Positions 1 through 8,354 of a DNA stretch of 64,000 bases are shown one piece after another. The position numbers and the translations under genes were made by a program. The stretch covers positions 1 through 64,000 of the forward strand of contig JAEYOW010000035.1 of NCBI GenBank assembly GCA_023411375.1, read 5' to 3'. This stretch comes from Bacillota bacterium (GTDB taxonomy: Bacteria; Bacillota; Clostridia; Christensenellales; Aristaeellaceae). Position 1 is the first letter of the stretch, and each line of letters begins with the position of its first letter. The notes under the pieces are model-generated. The model was not told the DNA's origin and did not search any database. It saw nothing but the letters and a program-made list of their open reading frames with translations.

Positions 1-54
1 GGGCGCGCGCGCCCTTACCCAAGCGTATGGGTGCGCGCGCCCGGTTGGTTTTAT
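1..54 (+). terminator. GC-rich hairpin with T-rich tail, possible terminator of a gene left of the window
   Basis: Arms GGGCGCGCGC (1-10) and GCGCGCGCCC (32-41) pair, and inside them ACCCA and TGGGT pair again. The right side continues into GGTTGGTTTTATT, a modest T-rich tract on the plus strand. It could end a plus-strand gene outside the window; it may also be a bidirectional hairpin. The T tract is interrupted, so the call is weak. Confidence 0.4.
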
Positions 55-84
55 TCAGGCGTAAATTGATCAAGCTATCCTGCC

Positions 85-723
85 TTACGCAAGAATTCCC
101 CTGATCATATCCCCGACCGCTTTGTCCTGGCAATTGGCGAAGAAATACTCCTCAAAACGCTCGCCGCTCACGGTTTCCTTCAAAAAGTCCTGATCAATCT
201 CGTGTAGGATGCTCAGCATGTCCTTATGCGTAACAGCCTTCACCTGATCAAGAATCTTTTTGTTGCGTTGCTCCGGCACCACGCGCTCCGGCGGATAGCC
301 GTTACCGCTGCCAAATCCAAAGGTCTGCGTAAATACCATTTCAAGGTTCAACTCCGCGCCCCAGCCAAAGCCCTTGGCAAAGGGCAGCGCGATGGCGTTG
401 CCATCGTTAATCTGCGCGAACATAAAGCCGTCCGACGGGTCCACCACATGCCCGCAAAGCACGTTGGGAAAGCTGTTGCACGCAAGCATCGCACCCTCGC
501 CCGTGCCGCAGCCCGTCACCACATAATCGGCCGCCCCGGCGTTAAGCAGGATCGCCGCCAGCAGGCCCGCCTTTACGTAGGTAATCTGGCATGCGTCGTC
601 AGGCGTGTACATCCCATAGTTGTAAACCGTATGCCCCATAGGCTCCACAATCTTCTTGAGGCTCTTTTCGATCAACCCGTTTTTTCCCGCCTGGCTGTTT
701 TCATTAATCAACGCGATTCTCAT
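85..723 (-). CDS. RpiB/LacA/LacB family sugar-phosphate isomerase
   Basis: A 212-residue protein of the RpiB/LacAB fold, whose members interconvert aldose and ketose phosphates such as ribose/ribulose 5-phosphate. The N-terminus (MRIALINENSQAGKN) and the VVTGCGTGEGAMLACN segment around residues 85-100, with the family's cysteine in a glycine-rich loop, support the call. I chose the ATG at 723 because GGGGAGG lies 9 bases upstream; longer in-frame starts have no such site. The protein is longer than classical RpiB (about 150 residues), like the extended members often seen in Clostridia. The substrate cannot be told from sequence. Confidence 0.8.
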   Translation of the reverse strand: MRIALINENSQAGKNGLIEKSLKKIVEPMGHTVYNYGMYTPDDACQITYVKAGLLAAILLNAGAADYVVTGCGTGEGAMLACNSFPNVLCGHVVDPSDGFMFAQINDGNAIALPFAKGFGWGAELNLEMVFTQTFGFGSGNGYPPERVVPEQRNKKILDQVKAVTHKDMLSILHEIDQDFLKETVSGERFEEYFFANCQDKAVGDMIRGILA

Positions 724-834
724 AAACTTCATCCTCCCCGGCGCGGCTCTAGCCCGCGTTATTTCCACCGCCTATTGTAGCCGCCGTCCAAGCCGCTTGT
801 CAAGCGTCGGTATGAGCGCGCGCGGTATGGGCAC

Positions 835-886
835 ATAAAAAACGGCGGGAGGCGGCCCGTATCGCGCGCCGTCCCCCACCGCCGTT
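835..886 (-). terminator. Intrinsic terminator after the secreted PepSY-like gene
   Basis: Read on the minus strand, AACGGCGG (886-879) pairs with CCGCCGTT (848-841), with further pairing inside, and is followed by a run of T (A at 837-842 on the plus strand). It lies just past the stop of the gene at 901-1389. Confidence 0.75.
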
Positions 887-900
887 TGTTGATCGTCCCG

Positions 901-1389
901 TCAGCCGTTTCCCTCGCCATCCCCGACGATATAAATTACCTGCCCGTCCTCCACGTGCACCATAACCTCATACTGGTCCAGCGGATCATCGCAGCCAAAG
1001 TCAAACTGCCAGTAGGGCGCCTTGAAATAACTGTCCTCCGCCACAAAGCCATAATGCACGCTAAATCGCTTAAGCGCCTCGGGCGTCTCGCCGTACTTGT
1101 CCATTACCGCCTTGAGCGCGGCGGACAGCGCGTCCTCCTTGCTCATAACGTCCTGCCCGGGCGCGGAAAAATGATCGTTGCTCTTAGCGTAATCAGTCGC
1201 GGCAAACTCAATCACTCCCCCGCCCGGCGTTACAGCCTTGATCGTTTCGCCATCCTCCGCCTTAGCGGCTAAAACAGCGCCGTCCGCCGCCGTTGGCAAA
1301 GCTGTTGGCGAAGCGTTTCCCGCCAGGGCGGTCTGTCCGGCCAGCAGCATCCCAGCCGCCAGAAAACAGGCAAGCGTTTTTTTCATCAT
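901..1389 (-). CDS. Small secreted protein with PepSY-like C-terminal domain
   Basis: A 162-residue exported protein. Residues 1-23 form a Sec signal peptide (MMKKTLACFLAAGMLLAG then QTALA). There is no lipobox cysteine after the hydrophobic stretch. The region from about residue 85 (SKEDALSAALKAV, then YWQFDF and a strand ending GQVIYIV) has the helix-strand pattern of PepSY/YpeB domains, which often inhibit or regulate secreted peptidases. It appears monocistronic: AAGGAG precedes the ATG and a terminator follows. Function unknown beyond likely extracytoplasmic location. Confidence 0.7.
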   Translation of the reverse strand: MMKKTLACFLAAGMLLAGQTALAGNASPTALPTAADGAVLAAKAEDGETIKAVTPGGGVIEFAATDYAKSNDHFSAPGQDVMSKEDALSAALKAVMDKYGETPEALKRFSVHYGFVAEDSYFKAPYWQFDFGCDDPLDQYEVMVHVEDGQVIYIVGDGEGNG

Positions 1390-1421
1390 CGTTCACTCCT
1401 TCTGCAATATGCATAAACGGA

Positions 1422-1439
1422 ACGGTATATGTTTACCGT
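1422..1439. promoter_or_regulatory. Inverted repeat, possible operator upstream of the secreted PepSY-like gene
   Basis: ACGGTA and TACCGT are perfect 6-base arms around a 6-base spacer. On the minus strand the repeat lies about 30 bases before the start codon and downstream of a weak promoter-like pair (TTGTTA and TATGGT, 17 bases apart). The position suits a repressor site. No regulator is identified. Confidence 0.35.
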
Positions 1440-1506
1440 CCCGCTTATATAACGATCCAAACTTACCATATCTTTCCGTTTAATCTGTAACAAGTCTCCG
1501 GCCGGG

Positions 1507-2301
1507 TCAGCCAAGCAGCATTCGGTCGCTGGCCAGCTCCTGCCCGCTTGCCCTTTCAAACATCTGCAAAAGGTCCTCTACCGTAAGGCGCTTCTTTTCC
1601 TCTCCCGAAACGTCCACGGCAACGCGGCCCTCATACATCATGATCAGCCTGTTACCATGGGCGATGGCGTCGCGCATGTTGTGGGTGATCATCAGCGTGG
1701 TAAGCTTATCCCGTTTGATAATCGTCTCCGTGGTATCCAGCACCTTGGCGGCGGTCTTGGGGTCAAGCGCGGCGGTGTGCTCGTCCAAAAGCAACAGCTT
1801 GGGCTTTTGAAGCGTCGCCATCAACAGCGTCAGCGCCTGCCGCTGACCGCCGGAAAGCAAGCCCACCTTGGTGGTTAGGCGGTCCTCCAAACCCAAATCC
1901 AAAATGGTAAGCAGTTCCTTGTACCGCTCCCGTTCCTGGCCGGTAATGCCCGCGCGGAGGGTGCGCCTCTTTCCACGGCGTATGGCAAGCGCGAGGTTTT
2001 CCTCAATTTGCATGGTGGCGGCCGTGCCCATCATGGGGTCCTGAAACACGCGGCCGATGAAGCGGGCGCGCTTGTGCTCGGACAGCTTCGTCACGTTCAC
2101 GCCGTCTATTAAAATCTCGCCCTCGTCCACCATCCACGCGCCGGCGACGGCGTTGAGCAGCGTGGATTTGCCCGCGCCGTTACCGCCGATGACGGTCACA
2201 AAATCCCCGTCGCAAAGCGTGAGGGACACGCCGTCCAGCGCAATTTTTTCGTTGATGGTACCCGCGTTAAACGTCTTATGAATATTCCGGATATCAAGCA
2301 T
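1507..2301 (-). CDS. ABC transporter ATP-binding protein (tryptophan/tyrosine-type uptake system)
   Basis: A 264-residue ABC ATPase. Walker A is GGNGAGKST (residues about 39-47), the signature is LSGGQRQAL, Walker B is LLLLDEHTAALDP and the switch histidine is in MITHNM. DEHTAALDP is typical of the ATPases paired with ABC_sub_bind-type binding proteins. It overlaps the permease stop by 8 bases and has GGGGAGG upstream of its ATG, so the two are translated together. It would energise import of the ligand bound by the product of 3419-4369. Confidence 0.9.
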   Translation of the reverse strand: MLDIRNIHKTFNAGTINEKIALDGVSLTLCDGDFVTVIGGNGAGKSTLLNAVAGAWMVDEGEILIDGVNVTKLSEHKRARFIGRVFQDPMMGTAATMQIEENLALAIRRGKRRTLRAGITGQERERYKELLTILDLGLEDRLTTKVGLLSGGQRQALTLLMATLQKPKLLLLDEHTAALDPKTAAKVLDTTETIIKRDKLTTLMITHNMRDAIAHGNRLIMMYEGRVAVDVSGEEKKRLTVEDLLQMFERASGQELASDRMLLG

Positions 2302-3235
2302 TGCCGTTGCCTCCCCGCTTTACAGGCCTGGAAAAATACTTTCCCTTCCAATAGGGAACGGCCAGGAAAACCGCCACAATCAGGGCGGAGAGCAGCTTTA
2401 AATAATTGGAATTGATGCCGCTCAGGCTCATCACCGCCTGAATAACCACATAATAGATAATGGAACCGACGGACACGGCCAAAAGCTTTAACCCGAAGTT
2501 TCGGAAAATCCGCCCAAAAACCACCTCGCCGATGATCACCGCCGCCAGCCCAATAACGATTGCGCCGCGGCCCATGTTGATATCGGCAAAGCTTTGGTAC
2601 TGCGAAAGCAGCGCGCCGGAGAGCGCTACCAGGCCGTTGGAGATCATCAGTGCCAGCACCTTGTTATAGTTGGTGTTGATGCCCTGCGCCCGCGCCATGT
2701 TGGGGTTGGCGCCTGTGGCCCTTAGCGAGGAGCCGAGCTCCGTCCCGAAAAACCAGTACAGAATCGCCACAATTGCCACCGTAAAAATCCCCACCACAAA
2801 AATGGGATGTTCCCAAAAGGGACGGGTTCCCTTGCCGACGTCCTGAAGATAGCGCAGCGACACCAGCAGCCGGTAGTTGTTCACGTTCAGCGCCTGATTG
2901 GCCTTCATGCCCATAATCGCCAAATTGACGGACCACAGGCCAAGCTGGGTTAAAATACCCGCCAAAATTGCCGGAATGCCGCACGCGGTATGCAGCAGCC
3001 CGGTCACCAGTCCCGCCAGCATCCCCGCAAGAACGGCTCCCAAAAGCGCCACCCAGATATTTGCGCCGCCGACGATCAGCATTACGCCGACCGCGCCTCC
3101 GGTGCAGAAGGAGCCGTCCACCGTCAGGTCCGCGATGTCCAGCAGCTTATAAGTAATGTACACGCCGATTGCCATAATGCCCCAGATCAAACTCTGGGAT
3201 ACAGCGCCGGGCAGCGCGTTTAGAAAGCTTGTCAA
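2294..3235 (-). CDS. ABC transporter permease (tryptophan/tyrosine-type uptake system)
   Basis: A roughly 313-residue integral membrane protein of the BPD_transp_2 family with about eight to ten hydrophobic helices; GSSLRATGANPNMARAQGI near residue 165-185 is the cytoplasmic loop that contacts the ATPase. I place the start at TTG 3235 because GGGGAG lies 6 bases upstream; an in-frame TTG at 3250 lacks a ribosome binding site. It is separated from the binding-protein gene by an intrinsic terminator, which should lower its expression relative to the binding protein. Confidence 0.85.
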   Translation of the reverse strand: MTSFLNALPGAVSQSLIWGIMAIGVYITYKLLDIADLTVDGSFCTGGAVGVMLIVGGANIWVALLGAVLAGMLAGLVTGLLHTACGIPAILAGILTQLGLWSVNLAIMGMKANQALNVNNYRLLVSLRYLQDVGKGTRPFWEHPIFVVGIFTVAIVAILYWFFGTELGSSLRATGANPNMARAQGINTNYNKVLALMISNGLVALSGALLSQYQSFADINMGRGAIVIGLAAVIIGEVVFGRIFRNFGLKLLAVSVGSIIYYVVIQAVMSLSGINSNYLKLLSALIVAVFLAVPYWKGKYFSRPVKRGGNGNA

Positions 3236-3310
3236 TTCCGTCTCCCCCAATTATTCCGGCGCCGAAGCACTTCGCCCGCCGTCCATCGTTACCACAAGGA
3301 TACAGGATAG

Positions 3311-3345
3311 CAAAAAAACCCGGAAAAAGGAAGTCCTTCTTCCGG
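3311..3345 (-). terminator. Internal terminator between binding-protein and permease genes
   Basis: On the minus strand CCGGAAGAAGGA (3345-3334) pairs with TCCTTTTTCCGG (3331-3320) with one mismatch, and a run of seven T follows. Its place inside an otherwise co-directional transporter operon suggests partial termination that keeps binding protein in excess. Confidence 0.7.
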
Positions 3346-3418
3346 TCTGCCGCCGGAAAGTCCCGCAACAGCGGACCTTTCCGGCGCAGTGTTGAAAGCC
3401 GGCCGGATCGCCGGGATG

Positions 3419-4369
3419 TCAGTTCATTTCAATCGCCACATAGCTCTCAGGCACGCTAAGCCCCAAGGCTTCGCAGATGGCGGCATTATACTTGGGGGTA
3501 AAGTTTTCGGCGTATGCGACGGGCATGGTGGAAATGTCGGCCTTACCGGTCAGGATCTGCGCTGCCATCCTGCCGGTGGTCACACCCAGGTCGTAATAGC
3601 TGATGGAAAGCGTCGCCACGCCACAGCCCTTGGCAATGCCCTCCTCGCCGGCCACCACGGGCACGCCCGCAGGCTGGCAGATATTATCCACAATACCGGT
3701 ATTCGCAGCCACGGTATTATCGGTGGGCACGTAAATCACGTCGGAATTGTCACAGGCGGTCTGCGTGACGGCCGCCGCGTCGTTGGAATCAGCGAAGGGA
3801 TAAAGCGCGCAAACATAGCCCAGCTCTTCCAGGAACGCCTTGACCGTATCGACCTGATACTGGCTGTTGGCCTCAGCCGAGCAGTACAGCAGGCCCACGG
3901 TTTTGGCCTCGGGGAAAAGCTCCTTGAGCATTGCGGCCTGCTGGTCCAGCGGAGCCAGATCGGAGGTGCCGGAAACGTTGCCGCCCACCGTGCCCGTGAA
4001 GCCGTCGATACCCAGCGCCACACCGTACTCAGTAACGGACGTGCCAAGGATGGGGATGTCGGCGGTCGCGGCGGTCGCGGCCTGAAGCGCCGGGGTAGCG
4101 TTGGCCAAAATCAGGTCGACATCCGCCGCCACAAATGAATTGACGATGGTGGAGCAGGTATTGGAGTCGCCCGCGGCGTTTTGCACATCAAAGGTAACGG
4201 CGTCGCCCAGCTCCTCCTTCAGAGCGTCCATAAAGCCCTGGGTGGCCGCGTCCAGCGCGTCGTGCGTTACCAGCTGACAGATTCCGACGGTATAGGCGCC
4301 GCCCTCGGCCAGGGCGGAGGCGCCCGTTAGCATCAACGCCGCCAAAAGGATGGAAACAAGTTTCTTCAT
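3419..4369 (-). CDS. ABC transporter substrate-binding protein (ABC_sub_bind, TrpX-like)
   Basis: A 316-residue exported binding protein. The signal peptide covers about residues 1-21 (MKKLVSILLAALMLTGASAL). The mature part has the two-lobed ABC_sub_bind layout with YTVGICQLVTHDALDAATQG near the start and YVPTDNTVAANTGIVDNI in the second lobe. In Firmicutes this family with its matching permease and ATPase is known for tryptophan or tyrosine uptake. The T-box leader upstream agrees with an amino acid ligand. The ligand itself is inferred. Confidence 0.85.
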   Translation of the reverse strand: MKKLVSILLAALMLTGASALAEGGAYTVGICQLVTHDALDAATQGFMDALKEELGDAVTFDVQNAAGDSNTCSTIVNSFVAADVDLILANATPALQAATAATADIPILGTSVTEYGVALGIDGFTGTVGGNVSGTSDLAPLDQQAAMLKELFPEAKTVGLLYCSAEANSQYQVDTVKAFLEELGYVCALYPFADSNDAAAVTQTACDNSDVIYVPTDNTVAANTGIVDNICQPAGVPVVAGEEGIAKGCGVATLSISYYDLGVTTGRMAAQILTGKADISTMPVAYAENFTPKYNAAICEALGLSVPESYVAIEMN

Positions 4370-4434
4370 GATTCTTTCCTCCCCTAAAGGTACTTTGTAT
4401 TTTCAAACAGGCAACGCCCGGTTGAAGCGGGAAT

Positions 4435-4706
4435 CAAAAACGCCCTTTCCGTCCGCGGCTCTGCGGGCGAAAGAGGGCGTGTAAACGCGGTACCACCTCT
4501 GTTTGCCGGGCATGCCCGGCCTTACAAGCAACCAACATTGCTTCTCGGGGATAACGGCCCGTACCGGTACGGCCTACTAACAATCGCGTTCAGCCGACAA
4601 CTCCGGGGCGGAATTCACCGTGCGCTCCCGCTTTCTCACACCAGCCGAAAGCTCTCTTTGAGGGAGGGTTGCGCGGTCACGTTGCCCCGTCAGCGTCTTT
4701 ACGGGT
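4435..4706 (-). promoter_or_regulatory. T-box leader controlling the aromatic amino acid-type ABC transporter
   Basis: On the minus strand the leader carries AGAGAGC, a GGTGTGAGAAAGC loop, GGTGAATTCCGCC, GTCGGCTGAACGC and the hallmark T-box AGAGGTGGTACCGCG (4501-4487). A terminator follows: CGCCCTCTTTCGCCCG pairs with CGGACGGAAAGGGCG, then TTTTTGATT (4479 to about 4435). Uncharged tRNA pairing with GGTGG would favour the antiterminator. The specifier is not certain; the triplet after GTGAA is TTC (4613-4611), which would mean phenylalanine, while the transporter family suggests tryptophan or tyrosine. Confidence 0.88.
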
Positions 4707-4709
4707 TGC

Positions 4710-4738
4710 ATTGTATACCCTCCCTCTCCCCTCGTCAA
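4710..4738 (-). promoter_or_regulatory. Promoter of the T-box leader
   Basis: TTGACG (4738-4733) and TACAAT (4715-4710) are separated by 17 bases on the minus strand, just upstream of the T-box leader. Confidence 0.7.
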
Positions 4739-4847
4739 GCGGCAAATGGAGGCAATCCCCGCCGCCGCCCCGCGCGGCCGGGCGCAAATGCCTGTTCGGC
4801 CGGGGGTTTGGCGCATTGTTTTTCTTGTGCATTTCCCATTCCTCCCC

Positions 4848-4876
4848 TTGCGCATTAGCGTGCTAAAGCTTATAAT
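4848..4876 (+). promoter_or_regulatory. Promoter of the liv operon
   Basis: TTGCGC (4848-4853), 17 bases, then a consensus TATAAT (4871-4876). The livK start lies 39 bases past the -10 box. Confidence 0.65.
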
Positions 4877-4914
4877 CAATTTTGACACCAACAATTTCTG
4901 GGAGGCGACAATTG

Positions 4915-6066
4915 ATGAAAAAGGCATTGGCGATTCTGTTGACGATCCTTTTGGTGGTTCCCGCGTTCGCGCTTGGCGAAAACGTTGTGAAAATCGGCGT
5001 GTTTGAACCCGCTTCCGGCGACAGCGGCGCGGGCGGCAAGCAGGAAACCCTGGGTATGCAGTATGCCAACACCGTTGAGCCCACAGTGGAAATCGGTGGC
5101 GAAACCTATACGGTCGAGTTGGTTTACGCCGACAACGGCTCCTCCGCCGACAAGGCGCCCTCCGCCGCGCAGCAGCTGGTCAGCGCGGGCGTGAGCGTGG
5201 TGCTGGGTTCCTACGGCTCCGGCGTATCCATCGCCGGTTCCCAGTATTTTGCGGACGCGGGCATTCCCGCCATCGGCGTCACGTGCACCAACCCGCAGGT
5301 AACGGCGGGCAACACTCACTATTTCCGCATCTGTTTCCTGGACCCGTTCCAGGGCACGGTACTTGCCAACTACGCCTTTAAGGAGCTGGGAGCCAAGACC
5401 GCCTACTGCCTGGCGGAGCTTGGCAACGACTACGATGTGGGCCTGTGCTACTACTTCCAAAAGGCGTTTGAGGCGCTGGGCGGTACGGTCATTTCCGATA
5501 CCTTCCCCACCGGCAACTCCGATTTCACCTCCTACCTTTCCAACGCCACGGCCATGGGCGCCGAGGTCTTCTTCTGCCCCGTGTCCATCGCCTATTCCAC
5601 GCAGATCATCAACCAGGCCGCCGGCCAGAACGTCAGCTTCCCCATCATGGGCGGCGACACGCTGGATTCCAACAAGGTGGTCGAGGCCGCTAAGGGCACC
5701 AACGTCAAGCTCCTGATCAGCACCTTCTACCAGGAGGGCGGCTCGCCTGCGTTTGACGAAGGTTTCAAGGCGTGGCTCAATTCCAATAACGAGGCCATGA
5801 CCAACAACGGCGGCAACGATATGATCGCGGCCGTGTCCGCGATGGGTTACGACGCTTACTTCACCGCGCTGGAGGCGCTCAAGGCCGCCGGCACCACCGA
5901 CCCCAAGGCTGTTAACGAGGCCCTGTGGACGGTGGCCTTCGAGGGCGTGACCGGCGCGATCGCATTCGATGAAATCGGCGACGCGGCCCGTGATTCCGCC
6001 TACATCAAAACCGCCAACACCGAAACCGGGGCGTGGGACTTCGTGACCGTGCAGACCGTCCAATAA
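4915..6066 (+). CDS. livK: Branched-chain amino acid ABC transporter, substrate-binding protein LivK
   Basis: A 383-residue periplasmic-binding-like protein (Peripla_BP_6 family). The signal peptide is MKKALAILLTILLVVPAFA; mature sequence starts near GENVVKIGVFEPASGDSGAGGKQE, the family's N-terminal strand. I start at ATG 4915, preceded by GGGAGG, rather than at the upstream in-frame ATG 4882, which lacks a ribosome binding site and would bury the signal peptide. First gene of a five-gene plus-strand operon with livH, livM, livG and livF. Expected ligands are leucine, isoleucine and valine; the exact range is unknown. Confidence 0.9.
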   Translation: MKKALAILLTILLVVPAFALGENVVKIGVFEPASGDSGAGGKQETLGMQYANTVEPTVEIGGETYTVELVYADNGSSADKAPSAAQQLVSAGVSVVLGSYGSGVSIAGSQYFADAGIPAIGVTCTNPQVTAGNTHYFRICFLDPFQGTVLANYAFKELGAKTAYCLAELGNDYDVGLCYYFQKAFEALGGTVISDTFPTGNSDFTSYLSNATAMGAEVFFCPVSIAYSTQIINQAAGQNVSFPIMGGDTLDSNKVVEAAKGTNVKLLISTFYQEGGSPAFDEGFKAWLNSNNEAMTNNGGNDMIAAVSAMGYDAYFTALEALKAAGTTDPKAVNEALWTVAFEGVTGAIAFDEIGDAARDSAYIKTANTETGAWDFVTVQTVQ

Positions 6067-6192
6067 CGCTTCCGCGCATCCATTTGCACAGCGCTTCATT
6101 CGCGGCGGGGGCCTTGGCTCCCGTCGCGAATCTTGTCAGGAGCGGGTTGCGCTCCCCTCTGTTTTTCAAATGTAAGGAGGTATCTCCCCGTG

Positions 6193-7113
6193 ATGAGCAC
6201 CGTATTACCCTACCTGCTCTCCGGCATATCCGTCGGGGGGCAATACGCGCTGATCGCCATTGGCTACACAATGGTTTACGGTATTTTGCGCCTGATCAAC
6301 TTCGCTCATGGCGACGTATTCATGGTAGCGGGCATTTTAATGGTCTATATTTCCGCCAGCGGGCTTCCGCTGTATCTATCCATTCCTCTTGTGCTGGTTT
6401 TGACTGCGGCCATCGGCTTCGCCATTGAGCGCATCGCCTACAAGCCGTTAAGGACCGCGCCGCGCATGAGCATCATGATTTCGGCGATCGGCGTCAGCTA
6501 CACGCTTCAAAACCTCGTTCTATACATCACCGGCGGCCTCAACCAGTATTATCCGGGCATTCCTTTCATCTCCGATTCCGTCACCATCGGTGGGGCCACC
6601 ACCAAAATGGTGACTGTCGTCACCCCCATCCTGACGCTGGTGCTCGTCATCGCGCTTGTTCTGTTGATCAACCATACTAAAATCGGCATGGCCATGCGCG
6701 CCGTCAGCAAGGATTTTGAAACCAGCCAGCTGATGGGCATCAAAATCAACCGCGTGATCTCCGTTACGTTCGTCATCGGCTCGTTTCTGGCGGGCGTGGG
6801 CTCCATCCTCTATTTCACCAACTACACCACCGTTATCCAGACCTCCGGCGCGATGCCCGGCCTCAAAGCCTTTGTGGCGGCTGTGTTCGGTGGCATCGGC
6901 AGCGTTCCGGGCGCAGTGGTGGGCGCTTTCATCATCGGCATTTGCGAGAATATCATCAAGGGGTTGGACGTTATTTTGATCAAATCCGGCCTGAGCACCC
7001 AAATGTTTGGGCTGACGACGTTTTCCGACGCCTTTACCTTCGCGCTGCTGATCGTGATCCTGATCGTCAAGCCAACGGGGCTGTTCGGCGAAAAGACGAC
7101 GGATAAGGTGTAA
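6193..7113 (+). CDS. livH: Branched-chain amino acid ABC transporter permease LivH
   Basis: A 306-residue membrane protein with about eight hydrophobic helices. It opens with the family sequence LSGISVGGQYALIAIGYTMV and GILRLINFAHGD, and carries the cytoplasmic coupling loop GMAMRAVSKDFETSQLMGI near residues 165-185. AAGGAGG lies 9-12 bases before the start; an overlapping GTG at 6190 is an alternative. Pairs with LivM to form the channel. Confidence 0.93.
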   Translation: MSTVLPYLLSGISVGGQYALIAIGYTMVYGILRLINFAHGDVFMVAGILMVYISASGLPLYLSIPLVLVLTAAIGFAIERIAYKPLRTAPRMSIMISAIGVSYTLQNLVLYITGGLNQYYPGIPFISDSVTIGGATTKMVTVVTPILTLVLVIALVLLINHTKIGMAMRAVSKDFETSQLMGIKINRVISVTFVIGSFLAGVGSILYFTNYTTVIQTSGAMPGLKAFVAAVFGGIGSVPGAVVGAFIIGICENIIKGLDVILIKSGLSTQMFGLTTFSDAFTFALLIVILIVKPTGLFGEKTTDKV

Positions 7114-7172
7114 GGGGAAGTCTAAAGGACTTTTTCATCTCCCGTCTGTGAATGAGAGAGGATGGCTATAAC

Positions 7173-8354
7173 ATGGCAAACATACAGGCAACCCTCCGGC
7201 CGGCCAGAAAAACGCTGGATCGCGGCGTGATTATCACGCTGTTTATCATCGCGGCCATCTATGCGGGCGTTTTTATTCTGGAGCAGGTCATTCCCGCTAC
7301 TTCCATGCTTTTTACAGTGCTTAAAAAGGGAGCGACCTATGCGCTTGTGGCCGTTTCCATGAACCTGCTCAACGGTTTTACCGGCCTGTTTTCACTGGGC
7401 CAGGCGGGCTTTATGCTGATTGGCGCCTATACCTACGGCATCTTCACCATCCCGGTAGCGCAGCGCGCCGCTGTGTACCAGTATTACGACGGCGGCCTGG
7501 TGCAGTTCGCGATGCCGGTGATCCCCGCGCTCATCCTGGCGGGCTGCTTCGCGGCATTTTTCGCGTTTTTGATCGGCCTGCCGGTGCTGCGCCTTAAAAG
7601 CGACTATCTCGCCATCGCCACCCTTGGCTTTGCGGAAATCATCCGCTCCATCTTCCAGTGGGATAAGCTGGGCGCGATTACCAACGGCTCCAACATGCTG
7701 CGCCTGTTTCCCACGTTCAACGATTTTAACATCAAAAACGCGCAGGGCGAGGTGGTTGTCTATCTTTCCACGCTGGTGCCCTTTATTATCGCCGGGGTGT
7801 GCATCGGCCTGATTGTCGCGCTGATCCACTCCAGCTATGGCCGCGCGTTTATGTCCATCCGCGACGACGAGGTGGCGGCGGAGTCCATGGGCATCAACCT
7901 GTCCCGCCACAAGCAATACGCGTTTTGCGTAAGCTCCTTCTTCGCGGGCATCGGCGGCGCGATGCTGGCCATGTACTCAAACTCCGTACAAGCCAAAAGC
8001 TTCACCTCCGCCATGACATATGAAATCCTGCTCATCGTGGTTATCGGCGGCATTGGCTCGGTCACGGGCAGTTGCCTGAGTTCTTTCCTGTTTGTGGCTT
8101 GCTCGGAATGGTGGCTGCGCTTTCTCGACCAGAAGCAGATGATCGGCGATTGGGAGGTTCCGTTGCTTCGCAACGGCTTCCGTCTGGTGGTTTTCTCCAT
8201 CATCATTATGATCGTGGTGCTGTTCTTCAGGCAAGGAATCATGGGCACAAGGGAGCTGCCCGACCTTTTCAGGCGAAAGCACAAGCGCACGGCCGGCGGT
8301 CCGCCGGCCGCGGACGCCAAGGGGCCGGCCACGGGAGAGGAGGCAGTTCAATGA
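7173..8354 (+). CDS. livM: Branched-chain amino acid ABC transporter permease LivM
   Basis: A roughly 393-residue membrane protein. Family marks include MNLLNGFTGLFSLGQAGFML and the coupling loop SYGRAFMSIRDDEVAAESMG. I take ATG 7173 because GAGAGG lies about 11 bases upstream; an in-frame ATG at 7152 would add seven residues. The stop overlaps the livG start in ATGA, so translation is coupled. Confidence 0.92.
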   Translation: MANIQATLRPARKTLDRGVIITLFIIAAIYAGVFILEQVIPATSMLFTVLKKGATYALVAVSMNLLNGFTGLFSLGQAGFMLIGAYTYGIFTIPVAQRAAVYQYYDGGLVQFAMPVIPALILAGCFAAFFAFLIGLPVLRLKSDYLAIATLGFAEIIRSIFQWDKLGAITNGSNMLRLFPTFNDFNIKNAQGEVVVYLSTLVPFIIAGVCIGLIVALIHSSYGRAFMSIRDDEVAAESMGINLSRHKQYAFCVSSFFAGIGGAMLAMYSNSVQAKSFTSAMTYEILLIVVIGGIGSVTGSCLSSFLFVACSEWWLRFLDQKQMIGDWEVPLLRNGFRLVVFSIIIMIVVLFFRQGIMGTRELPDLFRRKHKRTAGGPPAADAKGPATGEEAVQ

